Assembly: GCF_000276605.1 (NCBI RefSeq) | Contig: NZ_AKJX01000025.1 | Location: 1 to 51,963, forward strand | Length of the DNA stretch: 51,963 bases | Source of the DNA: Acidovorax sp. CF316 | GTDB lineage: Bacteria; Pseudomonadota; Gammaproteobacteria; Burkholderiales; Burkholderiaceae_C | Direction: 5' to 3' | Shown: one piece after another, positions 43,878-51,963 of the stretch | Position numbering within the stretch: the stretch's first letter is position 1 | Layout: each line of letters starts with the position of its first letter | Made by a program: the position numbers and the translations under genes | The notes under the pieces: model-generated | Told to the model about the DNA's origin: nothing | What the model saw: the letters and a program-made list of their open reading frames with translations, nothing else | Databases searched by the model: none

Positions 43878-44237
43878 ATGGCGAGCATCAATGAATCCCT
43901 GAACCAACTACTGGCCGTGGAGGGCGCGCTGTGCGCTGCCGTCGTGGACAGCGGCAGCGGCATGCTGCTGGGCAGCGCAGGCACCGGGGTGGACATGGAG
44001 CTGGCCGCCGCCGGCAACACCGAGGTCGTGCGCGCCAAGAACAAGACCATGAAGGCGCTGGGCCTGGAGGACACCATCGACGACATCCTGATCACCCTGG
44101 GCAAGCAGTACCACATCATCCGCCCCATGGCCTCCAAGGAAGGCATCTTCATCTATGTGGTGCTCGACAAGGCCCGCTCCAACCTGGCCCTGGCCCGCCG
44201 CAAGGTGCAGGACATCGAGAAGCTGATCGAATTCTGA
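43878..44237 (+). CDS. Roadblock/LC7-domain protein 2
   Basis: A 119-residue roadblock/LC7 protein. It opens INESLNQLLAVEGALCAAVVDSGSGMLLG, has the AAGNTEVVRAKNKTMKALGL helix and the strand ITLGKQYHIIRPMASKEGIFIYVVLD, closing with a helix RRKVQDIEKLIEF. This is nearer to bacterial MglB/DUF-type roadblock proteins than its neighbour. A good AAGGA site precedes the ATG. As a fourth member of the operon it could be an effector or a second GTPase regulator. Nothing suggests a secreted location. Confidence 0.86.
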   Translation: MASINESLNQLLAVEGALCAAVVDSGSGMLLGSAGTGVDMELAAAGNTEVVRAKNKTMKALGLEDTIDDILITLGKQYHIIRPMASKEGIFIYVVLDKARSNLALARRKVQDIEKLIEF

Positions 44238-44342
44238 CGGAGCGCACCGGCACGCGCTTTCCTGCGGGAAACCCCGCTGTCCCAGGTCTGTAGGCACTTT
44301 GATACTGCATGGACCAACGAGACAAGCCTGAAAGGCCGTGCC

Positions 44343-45608
44343 ATGCCGACCAAGAGCCCTGCGCCATCGCGCTCCATCGCCACCACCACGCGGCAGCGTG
44401 CATGGTGGAATGGAGCGTTTCTTCTTCTGGGCGCACTGGTGGCGACCAGCCTGGCCGCGCTGCCCGCCCGCGCGCAGATCGGCAGCACCGCGCCCGTACG
44501 CATCGGCGTGGTCGGGCCGTTCACCGGGGCATCGGCCGATTTCGGCGTGCCCATGCTCAACGGCATCCGCATGGCGGTGGATGAGATCAATGCCGGTGGC
44601 GGCTACCTGGGCCGGCCGCTGGAACTGGTGGTCAAGGACGACGCCGCCAACCCCGACCAGGGGCGCAAGGTCTCGCAGGACCTGCTGGCCGAGAAGGTCG
44701 TCGCCACCATCGGCTTTTGCAACACCGGCGTGGCCATGAAGGCCATTGACCTGTTCCAGGAGGCCAGGTCGCCGCTCATCGTGCCCTGCTCCTCGGGCAC
44801 GGCCGTCACGGCCAAGTACCCGCCGGCCGAGAGCTACATCTTCCGTGTGCAGGGGCGCGACGCGCTGCAGGCCCCCTTCATGGTGGAAGACATCGTCAAG
44901 CGCGGCTGGGACAAGGTGGCCATCTTCGCCGACAAGACTGGCTATGGCGAAGGCGGCTACAACGACGTGGTGGCGGCGCTGGCCGCCAAGAACCTGAAGC
45001 CCGTGCACGTGGCGCGCTTCGACCTCGGGGTGAAGGACCTCACCGCCGAGCTGACGGCCGCGCGCAGTGCCGGTGCCAACGTGGTCTTCAGCTACACCGT
45101 GGGGCAGGAGAACGCCGTCATCGCCAATGGCAAGAAAACCCTGGGCTGGAAGGTGCCGCAGGTCGGGCCGTGGACCCTGTCGTTCCCGTACTTCCTCGAC
45201 GGCGCGCGCGATGCGGCCGAAGGCGCACTCATGGTGCAGACCTTCATCGCCGAGCCCAGCAACGAGCGCCGTGCCTCCTTCCTGTCGAGCTACACGCGCA
45301 AGTTCCAGCGCAAGCTGGCCGTGCCCATGGCAGCGGCCAATGCCTACGACGCCACCTATTTGCTGATGTACTCCTTCCTCGGCATCCGGGACGGCAACCT
45401 CAACGGCCCGGCGCTCAAGGAGTCGCTGGAGGGCAAGATGAAGACCTACTACGGCGTGGTCGCCACCTACGACAAACCCTTCAGCGCCGCCGACAAGGAC
45501 GCCATCACGCGCAACATGCTGGTGATCGGCGCGGTGAAGAACGGCGCCATCACCTTTGCCTACCCCGAGGATGCCAAGCGCAACCTGATCATCCAGCGCA
45601 AGCAATGA
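44343..45608 (+). CDS. Branched-chain amino-acid-type ABC substrate-binding protein (LivK-like)
   Basis: A 421-residue periplasmic binding protein (Peripla_BP_6). A signal sequence follows a long basic N-terminus and ends near PARAQ (residue 45). The mature part begins VRIGVVGPFTGASADFGVPMLNGIRMAVDEINAGGGYLG split over the first lobe and contains GFCNTGVAMKAIDLFQE, as in aromatic/branched-chain amino-acid or amide binders. No transporter permease or ATPase gene follows, so it is an orphan receptor or uses a transporter elsewhere. It lies 105 bp after the roadblock gene on the same strand, perhaps as the sensed-ligand partner, which is only inference. Confidence 0.88.
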   Translation: MPTKSPAPSRSIATTTRQRAWWNGAFLLLGALVATSLAALPARAQIGSTAPVRIGVVGPFTGASADFGVPMLNGIRMAVDEINAGGGYLGRPLELVVKDDAANPDQGRKVSQDLLAEKVVATIGFCNTGVAMKAIDLFQEARSPLIVPCSSGTAVTAKYPPAESYIFRVQGRDALQAPFMVEDIVKRGWDKVAIFADKTGYGEGGYNDVVAALAAKNLKPVHVARFDLGVKDLTAELTAARSAGANVVFSYTVGQENAVIANGKKTLGWKVPQVGPWTLSFPYFLDGARDAAEGALMVQTFIAEPSNERRASFLSSYTRKFQRKLAVPMAAANAYDATYLLMYSFLGIRDGNLNGPALKESLEGKMKTYYGVVATYDKPFSAADKDAITRNMLVIGAVKNGAITFAYPEDAKRNLIIQRKQ

Positions 45609-45706
45609 GCAACAGGCCGGCGGCTTCGCCGCTGGCGATGCCACCCGCCTGACTCTGCGCTGACGGTGCGGCCCTGCACGGCGCAGGCCGCCCGACAATA
45701 TCTCCC

Positions 45707-46660
45707 GTGCTCTCCGTCCTGCTCGTCACCTTCCCCTTCTTCGCCCTCGTGCTGTGCGGCTACCTGGCCGCCCGGCGTGGCGTGCTGCCGCAGCCTGCCA
45801 TTCCGGGGCTCAACGCCTTCGTGCTGTACTTTGCGCTGCCCTGCATGCTGTACCGCTTCGGCGCCAGCACGCCCATCGCGCAGCTGCTGGACCCGGCCGT
45901 GGCCGGTGTCTACGTGCTGTGCGCGCTGGTGATGGTGGCGGCCACGGTGGCGCTCACGCGGCGCGGGCGCATCGGCTGGAACGATGCGGCCTTCGGCGCG
46001 CTGGTGGCCGCCTTTCCCAACACCGGCTTCATGGGCGTGCCGCTGCTCGTGGCGCTGCTGGGCGCCCAGGCCGCCGGCCCGGCCATCGTCACCATCGCTG
46101 TGGACATGCTGGTCACCAGCTCGCTGTGCATCGCCCTGTCGCGCATGGACGGCGCGGGCACGCACGGCGTGGGCGTGGCGCTGCGCAATGCCTTCAAGGG
46201 CATGGCCACGAACCCCATGCCCTGGTCCATCGCGCTCGGTGCGCTGGCCTCGGCCCTGCATTTCAAGCTCCCGGGCCCGGTGGACCGCACCGTGGCCATG
46301 CTGGCCGATGCGGCGTCGCCCGTGGCGCTGTTCACCATCGGTGCGGTGCTGGCGCGCTCGCAGATGAACCAGCACGAGCAGGTACCCACGCGCGAATACG
46401 TGCCCGTGGCATTGGCCAAGCTGCTGGTGCACCCGGTGTTGGTCTGGGCAGCAGGCACGGCGGCCATGGCCGCCGGCGTGCCGCTCACGCCGTTCGCGCT
46501 CACCGTGCTGGTGCTGGTGGCGGCCCTGCCCAGCGCCAGCAATGTCTCGCTGCTGGCCGAGCGCTTTGGCGCCAACAACGGGCGTGTGGCGCGGATCATT
46601 CTGGTGTCGACGGCGCTGGCGTTTTTGAGTTTTTCAGGAGCAGTGGCGCTGCTGACCTGA
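45707..46660 (+). CDS. AEC-family transporter (auxin efflux carrier type)
   Basis: A 317-residue inner-membrane carrier with about ten helices in the inverted-repeat layout of the AEC/BASS group. It begins VLLVTFPFFALVLCGYLAARRGV; GLNAFVLYFALPCMLYRFG is the family's first discontinuous helix and ASPVALFTIGAVLARSQ its counterpart in the second half. Bacterial AEC proteins move small carboxylates such as malate or malonate. Start is GTG at 45707. It ends 15 bp before a strong terminator. The substrate is unknown. Confidence 0.9.
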   Translation: MLSVLLVTFPFFALVLCGYLAARRGVLPQPAIPGLNAFVLYFALPCMLYRFGASTPIAQLLDPAVAGVYVLCALVMVAATVALTRRGRIGWNDAAFGALVAAFPNTGFMGVPLLVALLGAQAAGPAIVTIAVDMLVTSSLCIALSRMDGAGTHGVGVALRNAFKGMATNPMPWSIALGALASALHFKLPGPVDRTVAMLADAASPVALFTIGAVLARSQMNQHEQVPTREYVPVALAKLLVHPVLVWAAGTAAMAAGVPLTPFALTVLVLVAALPSASNVSLLAERFGANNGRVARIILVSTALAFLSFSGAVALLT

Positions 46661-46674
46661 GTCCGCTACAAAGC

Positions 46675-46702
46675 AAAACAGCCCACCGAGGTGGGCTGTT
46701 TT
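46675..46702. terminator. Bidirectional intrinsic terminator
   Basis: AAAACAGCCCAC and GTGGGCTGTTTT are perfect inverted arms with a CGAG loop; the A-run and T-run give a U-tract in both directions. It lies between the convergent AEC gene and gspD and should stop both transcripts. Confidence 0.9.
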
Positions 46703-46720
46703 GTTGTCGGGCCGGCGAGA

Positions 46721-49222
46721 TCAGTTGACGAAGGCTTCGCTGTTCTGGATCTGTGGGGCCCTCAAGGCAGCAGGTTTTTGCTGACTTTGAACCGGTGCGT
46801 CGCGACCCAGATTGGGCGGAACCGTCGTGTCCTTGTCCTGCAGCATTCCACGCAGCTTGTGCAGGCTTTCCTGGAAGCTGCCTGCAAGCCGATCCGCTTC
46901 TTCGCGGTTGTTGATGATGTACGGCGTGATGCTGATCAGCAGCTCGGTCTTGGTCTTCGTCTTGCTGGTGGTTCCAAACAAACCTCCCACAATGGGAATG
47001 TCCTTGAGCACCGGCACGCCGACGACGCCGTTTTCAGTCCTGTTCTCGATCAGACCCGCCAGCAGGATGGTCTTGCCGTCTTCAATGGTGGCATCCGTGG
47101 TGACCTTGCGCTTGAGAAAGCTGGGGTACTTGGCTCCGCCAGCATCCAACTGATCGCCCAGGCTGCTGACCTCCTGTGAAATGCTGAGGGTCAGCCTTCC
47201 AGTCGAGGTAATGCTGGGCTTGACTTCCAGCAAGATGCCAGTCGGACGGTATTGCACCGAGTTGGAGGTGGAGAACGAGTTGGTGAGCAGGCCGCTACTG
47301 GGGGTGGACACGGTCTGGGTAATGACGGGAACCTCGCTACCGACTTCAATCTTGGCGACCTTGCCATCGCTGGCAAGGACATGGGGTGCCGACAGGATGT
47401 TCACATTGGTGTCCCGGCCCAGTACGTTCAAGAGGCCGATGACCTGGCCGGCACTTCCAAACACGGCGTAGTTGAGGCCCGTGGAAGTGCCTGTCACCCG
47501 GGGAGTGGAGCCAACGATAGGTGTTGAGGTGCTTGATCCAACGGCAGATGTGTTCACACCCGTTGGGCCAATGGCACCGTCCAGGCCGAGAAAACCTGGC
47601 CAACTTTTACCCCCCGTGGTCAACGCAGACTTGATCCACCACTCCACGCCGTATTGCAGTGCATCGGTCAACGTCACTTCGGCCACCATCACTTGAACCA
47701 TCACTTGGCGGGGCGAAGAGTCCAGACGCTCCAGCACTTTGCGAACCTGTTGGTAGTCCTGTGGCGAGGCGCGCACGATCAGCGTGTTGGTTTCCGTATC
47801 CGCAATCACTTGCACCGATCCGCCCAGACCAGGCGCGGTGCCCGTCGTTCCTTGCGAAGGCGTGTTGCCCCGCTCGATGGTGCGGGCAGCAGAGCTGTTG
47901 TTCTGGTTGTTGGTACCCGATGCGGCACCAGCCAGTCCGGTGTTGGTCCCCGTTGCGCCGCCAGAGGAGCCAAATGCCGTTCCCGTTGCCGACGACAACC
48001 CCGCTGCCCCCGTGTTCGCATTGTTCTGCGTAGGCGCCGACCCGCCAAAGATCTGCGTCACCAGGCTCGCCAGATTCGCCGCATTGCCATTGGCCACCGG
48101 GTACACATGCACGAACGAGCCCAGCCCATTGCGCGGCTCGGCGTCCAGTGTCTTGATCCACTGCTCGGCCGTCTGCAGCAGGGCCGGGTTGGCCGCAGCC
48201 ACCATCACGGCGTTCATGCGCGCCACGGGCAGGAAGAAGGTCTTGGTGGCGTCGGTGCCGGGCTTGTTGAAGATGCCCGAGGTCTTGAAGATCGCGTCGA
48301 GCTCCTTGGCCACGTCGGCCGCCTCGCTGTGCGCCAGCGGGAACAGCTTGATCTGCACCTGGCTCACGTAGTCCGAGTCCAGGGTCTTGACCATCTCGAC
48401 GATCTTCTCGACGTTGGCGGCCTTGTCCACCACGATCAGGTAGCGGTTGGAGGGGTCGTTGGTGATGGCCGCCTGCGAGCCGACAAAGCCGCGCAGCGTG
48501 TTGGCCAGCTGGTTGGCCTGCACGAACTGCACCGGGATGATCTGCATCACCGACGAGGCCGCGCCCACGCCCGGGCCCAGGCCGGCGTCGCGCACGGCGT
48601 TGGTGTCGCGCAGCACCTTGTAGAGCTTGCCCTGGCGCACGATGGAGATGTTGCTTGCCGCGAGCGCCGTCTCCAGCGTGCTGTAGATGTCGGCCATGCT
48701 GATGGCGCCGGTGCTCTTGAGCGTGACGCGGCCCTGCACGGTGGGGTCGATCACATAGTCGAGCTTGAGCACTTCGCCGAGCACGACCTGGATCACCTCG
48801 TAGATGTCGGCATTGTCGAACTTGAGCGTCACGCCCGGGTTGGGCGTGTTGGACAGCACCGCGCCAGGGTTGCCGCCAGCGGGCGTGGTGGCTGCCACAG
48901 CGCCGGGTGCGGGCATGGCCAGGGGGGCGGGCATGGTGGGCGCTGCTGCAGTACCGGGTGGGGTGGGCTGTGCCGCTGGTGACGCGGCCGGAGCGGCCAC
49001 GGCGCCGCCTGCCTGCGGTGCCTGGATCGTGATGCCGGGCATGCTGAAGCCGCCGGGCACGGGGGTGCCGCCGCCGCTGGGCACTGCGGGCATGGGCTGG
49101 CCCGTGAAGGGGTTGATCGGTGGCTGCTGGGCCATCACCAGGTGCGTTGCCGTCAGCGTGGGCAGGAGCGCAATGCTCACAGCGGTCAATTTGCGCAGCA
49201 TGGGAGGAATGGATTTGTTCAT
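46721..49222 (-). CDS. gspD: Type II secretion system secretin GspD
   Basis: An 833-residue outer-membrane secretin. A signal peptide (to about residue 31) is followed by an unusual Pro/Ala/Gly-rich stretch (32-128), the N0-N3 periplasmic domains (about 130-505) and the secretin barrel (about 510-775) with VPVITQTV and the signature VPVLKDIPIVGGLFG. N3 carries a long Gly/Asn/Ser/Thr-rich insert (about 394-467). Codon choice changes at this insert: upstream codons end almost only in G/C, downstream ones use many A/T endings. It is the last gene of the operon and ends at the shared terminator. Confidence 0.94.
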   Translation of the reverse strand: MNKSIPPMLRKLTAVSIALLPTLTATHLVMAQQPPINPFTGQPMPAVPSGGGTPVPGGFSMPGITIQAPQAGGAVAAPAASPAAQPTPPGTAAAPTMPAPLAMPAPGAVAATTPAGGNPGAVLSNTPNPGVTLKFDNADIYEVIQVVLGEVLKLDYVIDPTVQGRVTLKSTGAISMADIYSTLETALAASNISIVRQGKLYKVLRDTNAVRDAGLGPGVGAASSVMQIIPVQFVQANQLANTLRGFVGSQAAITNDPSNRYLIVVDKAANVEKIVEMVKTLDSDYVSQVQIKLFPLAHSEAADVAKELDAIFKTSGIFNKPGTDATKTFFLPVARMNAVMVAAANPALLQTAEQWIKTLDAEPRNGLGSFVHVYPVANGNAANLASLVTQIFGGSAPTQNNANTGAAGLSSATGTAFGSSGGATGTNTGLAGAASGTNNQNNSSAARTIERGNTPSQGTTGTAPGLGGSVQVIADTETNTLIVRASPQDYQQVRKVLERLDSSPRQVMVQVMVAEVTLTDALQYGVEWWIKSALTTGGKSWPGFLGLDGAIGPTGVNTSAVGSSTSTPIVGSTPRVTGTSTGLNYAVFGSAGQVIGLLNVLGRDTNVNILSAPHVLASDGKVAKIEVGSEVPVITQTVSTPSSGLLTNSFSTSNSVQYRPTGILLEVKPSITSTGRLTLSISQEVSSLGDQLDAGGAKYPSFLKRKVTTDATIEDGKTILLAGLIENRTENGVVGVPVLKDIPIVGGLFGTTSKTKTKTELLISITPYIINNREEADRLAGSFQESLHKLRGMLQDKDTTVPPNLGRDAPVQSQQKPAALRAPQIQNSEAFVN

Positions 49223-49262
49223 TGCAGTCTTCTGAAATTCAGCAGTTCGGCTGGGTTTCGAT

Positions 49263-49880
49263 TTATTTTCGGGCGGCTGCCGCAGGCGCAGCAGGGGCGG
49301 CGGCCTCGGGCAGCGGCTTCATGTGCAGGCCCGAGAAGCGCGCCACGACGTGCAGTTGCTGGCCGCCGCGCTGGGTGTCGTCCACCACCTTGATCTCGAC
49401 CTTGTCCATGACCAGCAGCTTGGGCGACTGCGCCAGGGCGATCTGCAGGCGCGGCAGCTGCTGGGGCACGCCGTTGAAGCGCGCCGTGAGCGACATGCGC
49501 GAGACGCTGCCCTTGGGCGCGTCCGAGAACTCCGACAGGTCGATGTTGTCGAAGTACAGCCCCTGCAGCAGCTTGGTCACCTGCTGCTGCATGGCGTTGA
49601 CGGACTCGGTGATGTCGTTGGCCACGAACAGCTGCTCCTGGATGGGCGTGTAGCTGCCGCCCACCTGCTCGCTGTTGGCCTGGACCTTCTTGTCGAGGTC
49701 GAGGGTGTTCTGGTTGCTTTCCAGCAGCGTCTGCAGGTCGCTGGCCTGCTCGCGGTGCTCCAGGTAGCCCGTGAGGCGCTGGTCCACCAGGGCCGCGATC
49801 AGCAGCAGCACGACGACGGGAAAGGCAAAGTACTTGATGCCGTGGGCGGCATGCACCCGCTTGAGATCGCGCTTCATCAT
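49263..49880 (-). CDS. gspM: Type II secretion protein GspM (PilO-like)
   Basis: A 205-residue inner-membrane protein. A cytoplasmic tail (KRDLKRVHAAHGIKY) leads to one membrane helix (FAFPVVVLLLIAALVD, about residues 18-34), a short coiled coil (about 40-75) and a ferredoxin-like domain with the strand VEIKVVDDTQRGGQQLHVVARFSGL. This is the GspM/PilO architecture; it would pair with GspL at the assembly platform. ATG 49880 overlaps the upstream gene's stop by ATGA; a second ATG follows directly. Sequence similarity to classical GspM is low, so I rely on order and architecture. Confidence 0.8.
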   Translation of the reverse strand: MMKRDLKRVHAAHGIKYFAFPVVVLLLIAALVDQRLTGYLEHREQASDLQTLLESNQNTLDLDKKVQANSEQVGGSYTPIQEQLFVANDITESVNAMQQQVTKLLQGLYFDNIDLSEFSDAPKGSVSRMSLTARFNGVPQQLPRLQIALAQSPKLLVMDKVEIKVVDDTQRGGQQLHVVARFSGLHMKPLPEAAAPAAPAAAARK

Positions 49881-51223
49881 GGTTGGGATGCCCCCGATGC
49901 GGGTGGCTTGGCCGGTGCTGGAACAATGGGTTTGGGTGCTTCCTTGCGCGCCTGCAGGTGGATCTGCGGGGTGCTGGCGGCCAGGTACTCCGGCACGGGG
50001 AAATCGGTCCAGGCGCCGAAGCCGGCCAGCGGCCGCTCGTGCAGCCATTTCACGCTGCCTTCGTTGCCCTGGCCTGCCAGTGCGACGACGCCATTGTCGG
50101 AGCTGAAGTACTGCAAGGTGGCGGGCGGCGGTGGGAAATACGCAACCAATTGCGAGAACGGGCCCAGCGCGGACGGCGCCTCGCGCGCCGTGTTGACCGC
50201 CTGCACCGCGTCGGCCATGCGCAGCGTGCGGGCCTTGAGCAGCTTGGCGGCTTCCACCTTGGGCAGGTCCTTGCGAACGCGGTCGCGGCCCTCCTCGATC
50301 TGGCGCACCAGCCGGCCGTCGTGCCAGACCATGAGCGCCAGCCCCGCCAGGCCCACGGCACCCAGCCCGAGGCTGAACACCTTGAGCGCCTGCACCATGT
50401 CGTTGTGCGTGTGGCGCACGATGATGCCGCCCTGGTCCGAGCGCCAGAGCTTTTCGAGCAGGTCGCTGTGCGACGCCGCTGGCAGCACGTGGTGCTGGTA
50501 GTCGGCCCAGGTCTGCGGCTCGGCCGCGTAGCCCTTGGGCGTGGTCAGCTGCACCGGGCGGCCAGGGGCGGCATCAGCAGGCGCGCCCAGCGCGGCCAGC
50601 TCCATCTGCAGGGTCTGCGCCAGGTGTTCGTGGGTGTCGGCCGCGTCGAGCACACGGGTGCGCAGCATGGTGCCGTTGGCCGCGTAGACATGCAGGTACT
50701 GGTCGGAGGCATCGGTCTCGACCACGGCGCGCAGCGAGGCGGGCTGCTTGGCGGCGATGCGCTGGAACAGCTGTGCGCGGGCGTACAGCTCCACCAGGGC
50801 CAGGCGGCAGGCGCTGCTGATGCGCTCGATCTCGGTCACCCAGTCCTTGTGCATCCACATCAGCGATGCGCCCTCGGCACCGCCGAAGGCGTCCACCTGC
50901 GTGCGCGTGTCGCTGGCCGGGAAGGGCAGCGAAGGGGGGGCGCCCGCCCCCTGGGTATTGGGCGGAACGATGCCCAGGATGTCGCCGGCCAGCACCCAGT
51001 GCGCGCGCGTGCCTGCCGGAATTTTCCAGCGCGTCACGTTGTCGGCGAGCTGCTGCTGCAACTGCGACGAGAAACCATCACCTTCGGGCAGGGGCACCAC
51101 GAGCTCATGCGCACGCTTCCAGCCCAGCAGCCCGCGGTAGAAATGCAGGATGCACAGGCTGTGCGGTGAGAGGGAGAGCACCAGCTGGTGCCGCCAGCTG
51201 GCTGAGGGGGAGAAATTGCGCAT
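49877..51223 (-). CDS. gspL: Type II secretion protein GspL (PilM-PilN-like)
   Basis: A 448-residue assembly-platform protein. The N-terminal ~280 residues form an actin/PilM-like cytoplasmic domain (SASWRHQLVLSLSPHSLCILHF; YLHVYAANGTMLRTRVLDA), followed by one membrane helix (FSLGLGAVGLAGLALMVW) and a PilN-like periplasmic part (VEAAKLLKARTLRMADAVQ; PPPATLQYFSSDNGVVALAG), ending in a Pro/Ala/Lys tail. GspL links the ATPase GspE to GspM. No good ribosome site marks the start; ATG 51223 is taken, a TTG five codons earlier is possible. It overlaps gspM by 4 bases. Confidence 0.82.
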   Translation of the reverse strand: MRNFSPSASWRHQLVLSLSPHSLCILHFYRGLLGWKRAHELVVPLPEGDGFSSQLQQQLADNVTRWKIPAGTRAHWVLAGDILGIVPPNTQGAGAPPSLPFPASDTRTQVDAFGGAEGASLMWMHKDWVTEIERISSACRLALVELYARAQLFQRIAAKQPASLRAVVETDASDQYLHVYAANGTMLRTRVLDAADTHEHLAQTLQMELAALGAPADAAPGRPVQLTTPKGYAAEPQTWADYQHHVLPAASHSDLLEKLWRSDQGGIIVRHTHNDMVQALKVFSLGLGAVGLAGLALMVWHDGRLVRQIEEGRDRVRKDLPKVEAAKLLKARTLRMADAVQAVNTAREAPSALGPFSQLVAYFPPPPATLQYFSSDNGVVALAGQGNEGSVKWLHERPLAGFGAWTDFPVPEYLAASTPQIHLQARKEAPKPIVPAPAKPPASGASQP

Positions 51224-51298
51224 CGGTTGAGGTTTCAATCTGATCGGGATGTTCTTTTCGGGGCAGCCTTCGGGTGTCGGTCACAGGGTTGGCGGTTG

Positions 51299-51963
51299 TC
51301 AGCGGGCGCTCACATCGACCACGGAATCCACCACGCTGAACCTTCCACCCTGCTGGACCAGGGTTGCCACCAGCGCTGCGCCGGTGGGCCGAGGTCCGCC
51401 CAGGCGCAACCGCGCCGTGACGGCCGTGGGCGGGCCCGCCATGTCGGCCGCGATCAGCCCCGTGCCGTTGGTCCATTGCTGGGCCAGCGCTGCCGTGATG
51501 GGGGTGCCTGAGCGGCGCATGGTGGCCAGCCGCTGCAGGTGGTCGTCCGTGAGATTGCCCAGGGTCCGCAGCAGCACGATGGGGGTGGTGTCCAGCCGCA
51601 CCTTGCGGTTCCTGGTGCCAACCACCAGCAGGTCCTGCAAACCCACGGGAACCTGGGTGGTGCCACCCCGCACCAGGGGGCGCGGTATCTCGTTCCAATC
51701 CAGCAATTCTCGCATGCTTGAAAATCCGGCCGTTCCGCGCGCGTCCATCACCCGGTTCTTGAACTCCATGGTCAGCAGCGCCAGCTCGCGCGCACGCGGC
51801 GGGGCCGTGCCCAGCAGGGCGAACAGCCGCTCCCACTCCTGGGCGGTCAGGTCGTTGGCATCGGGCAGGCCGCTGGCGTCCTGCAGCTCGGCCGTGAACG
51901 GCTGTCGGCCCAGCGTGGCTTCGTAGCGGGCCGTGGGCGTGGTACCGGCGGCAGCCGCCCCGG
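51299..51963 (-). CDS. gspK: Type II secretion minor pseudopilin GspK (partial, N-terminus outside window)
   Basis: The frame stays open to the right edge, giving about 221 C-terminal residues. It includes LQDASGLPDANDLTAQEWERLF, resembling the D.sGr.dlN.l region after the pseudopilin helix, then helix-rich pseudopilin K domain with RVMDARGTAGFSSMRELLDW, and a C-terminal beta part (TARLRLGGPRPTGAALVATLV). GspK caps the pseudopilus tip with GspI and GspJ. It precedes gspL by 75 bp. The prepilin signal lies outside the window, so the call depends on position and partial similarity. Confidence 0.78.
   Translation of the reverse strand, partial: GAAAAGTTPTARYEATLGRQPFTAELQDASGLPDANDLTAQEWERLFALLGTAPPRARELALLTMEFKNRVMDARGTAGFSSMRELLDWNEIPRPLVRGGTTQVPVGLQDLLVVGTRNRKVRLDTTPIVLLRTLGNLTDDHLQRLATMRRSGTPITAALAQQWTNGTGLIAADMAGPPTAVTARLRLGGPRPTGAALVATLVQQGGRFSVVDSVVDVSAR

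Overview
The window is GC-rich, densely coding DNA with strong G/C preference at third codon positions. The gene complement (PhaM, IscR/Rrf2-type regulator, ACC deaminase with an Lrp-type regulator, PCu(A)C, FIST protein, outer-membrane phospholipase A, Comamonadaceae-style type II secretion genes) points to a betaproteobacterium of the Burkholderiales, most likely Comamonadaceae (Acidovorax/Variovorax-like). ACC deaminase suggests plant or soil association. It reads as chromosome: there is no phage, plasmid backbone, transposase, CRISPR array, rRNA or tRNA that I can support.

Layout. 1-5137 (minus) is a peptide-type ABC transporter, dppA-B-C-D-F order, with dppF cut by the window edge. Divergent from it are a RidA-like deaminase and a PfkB sugar kinase (5249-6587), probably one catabolic locus with the transporter. 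6622-12392 holds an NhaR-like LysR regulator, an IscR-like protein that has lost every cluster ligand, VOC and GST enzymes, a copper chaperone, the PHB-granule protein PhaM and a FIST sensor. 12414-15349 is a sulfur locus: a binding-protein/rhodanese fusion divergent from sulfite dehydrogenase sorAB. 15362-16966 is dadA behind a tandem glycine riboswitch. 17048-18073 carries two related secreted tryptophan/DRDGDG-repeat proteins. 18343-21486 is a tightly overlapped operon (TetR, DUF2867, ABC1/AarF kinase-like, small membrane protein) with a strong palindromic operator.

21605-25795 holds an XRE regulator, a CREST-type (ceramidase-like) membrane hydrolase and an LplT-acyltransferase fusion, a possible lipid-remodelling unit. 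25861-27578 is divergent acdS and its Lrp-type regulator around a near-perfect operator. 27594-32258 contains a saccharopine-dehydrogenase-like reductase, a 161-bp MITE-like inverted repeat, a YiaA protein and three secreted or membrane proteins without known function. 32261-35009 encodes two membrane diguanylate cyclases in a row. 35122-41780 holds tgt, uspA, pldA and the helicase rep.

42016-44237 is the most unusual block: a winged-helix-like protein, a small GTPase with a degenerate G4 motif and two roadblock/LC7 proteins, with ATGA overlaps between the first three. It resembles actinobacterial conservons and MglA/MglB but lacks a kinase, and is preceded by a perfect dyad. It is followed by an amino-acid-type binding protein and an AEC transporter. 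46721-51963 (minus) is part of a type II secretion operon, gspK (partial)-L-M-D, ending at a bidirectional terminator.

All functional calls come from reading protein motifs by eye; no database search or folding program was run.
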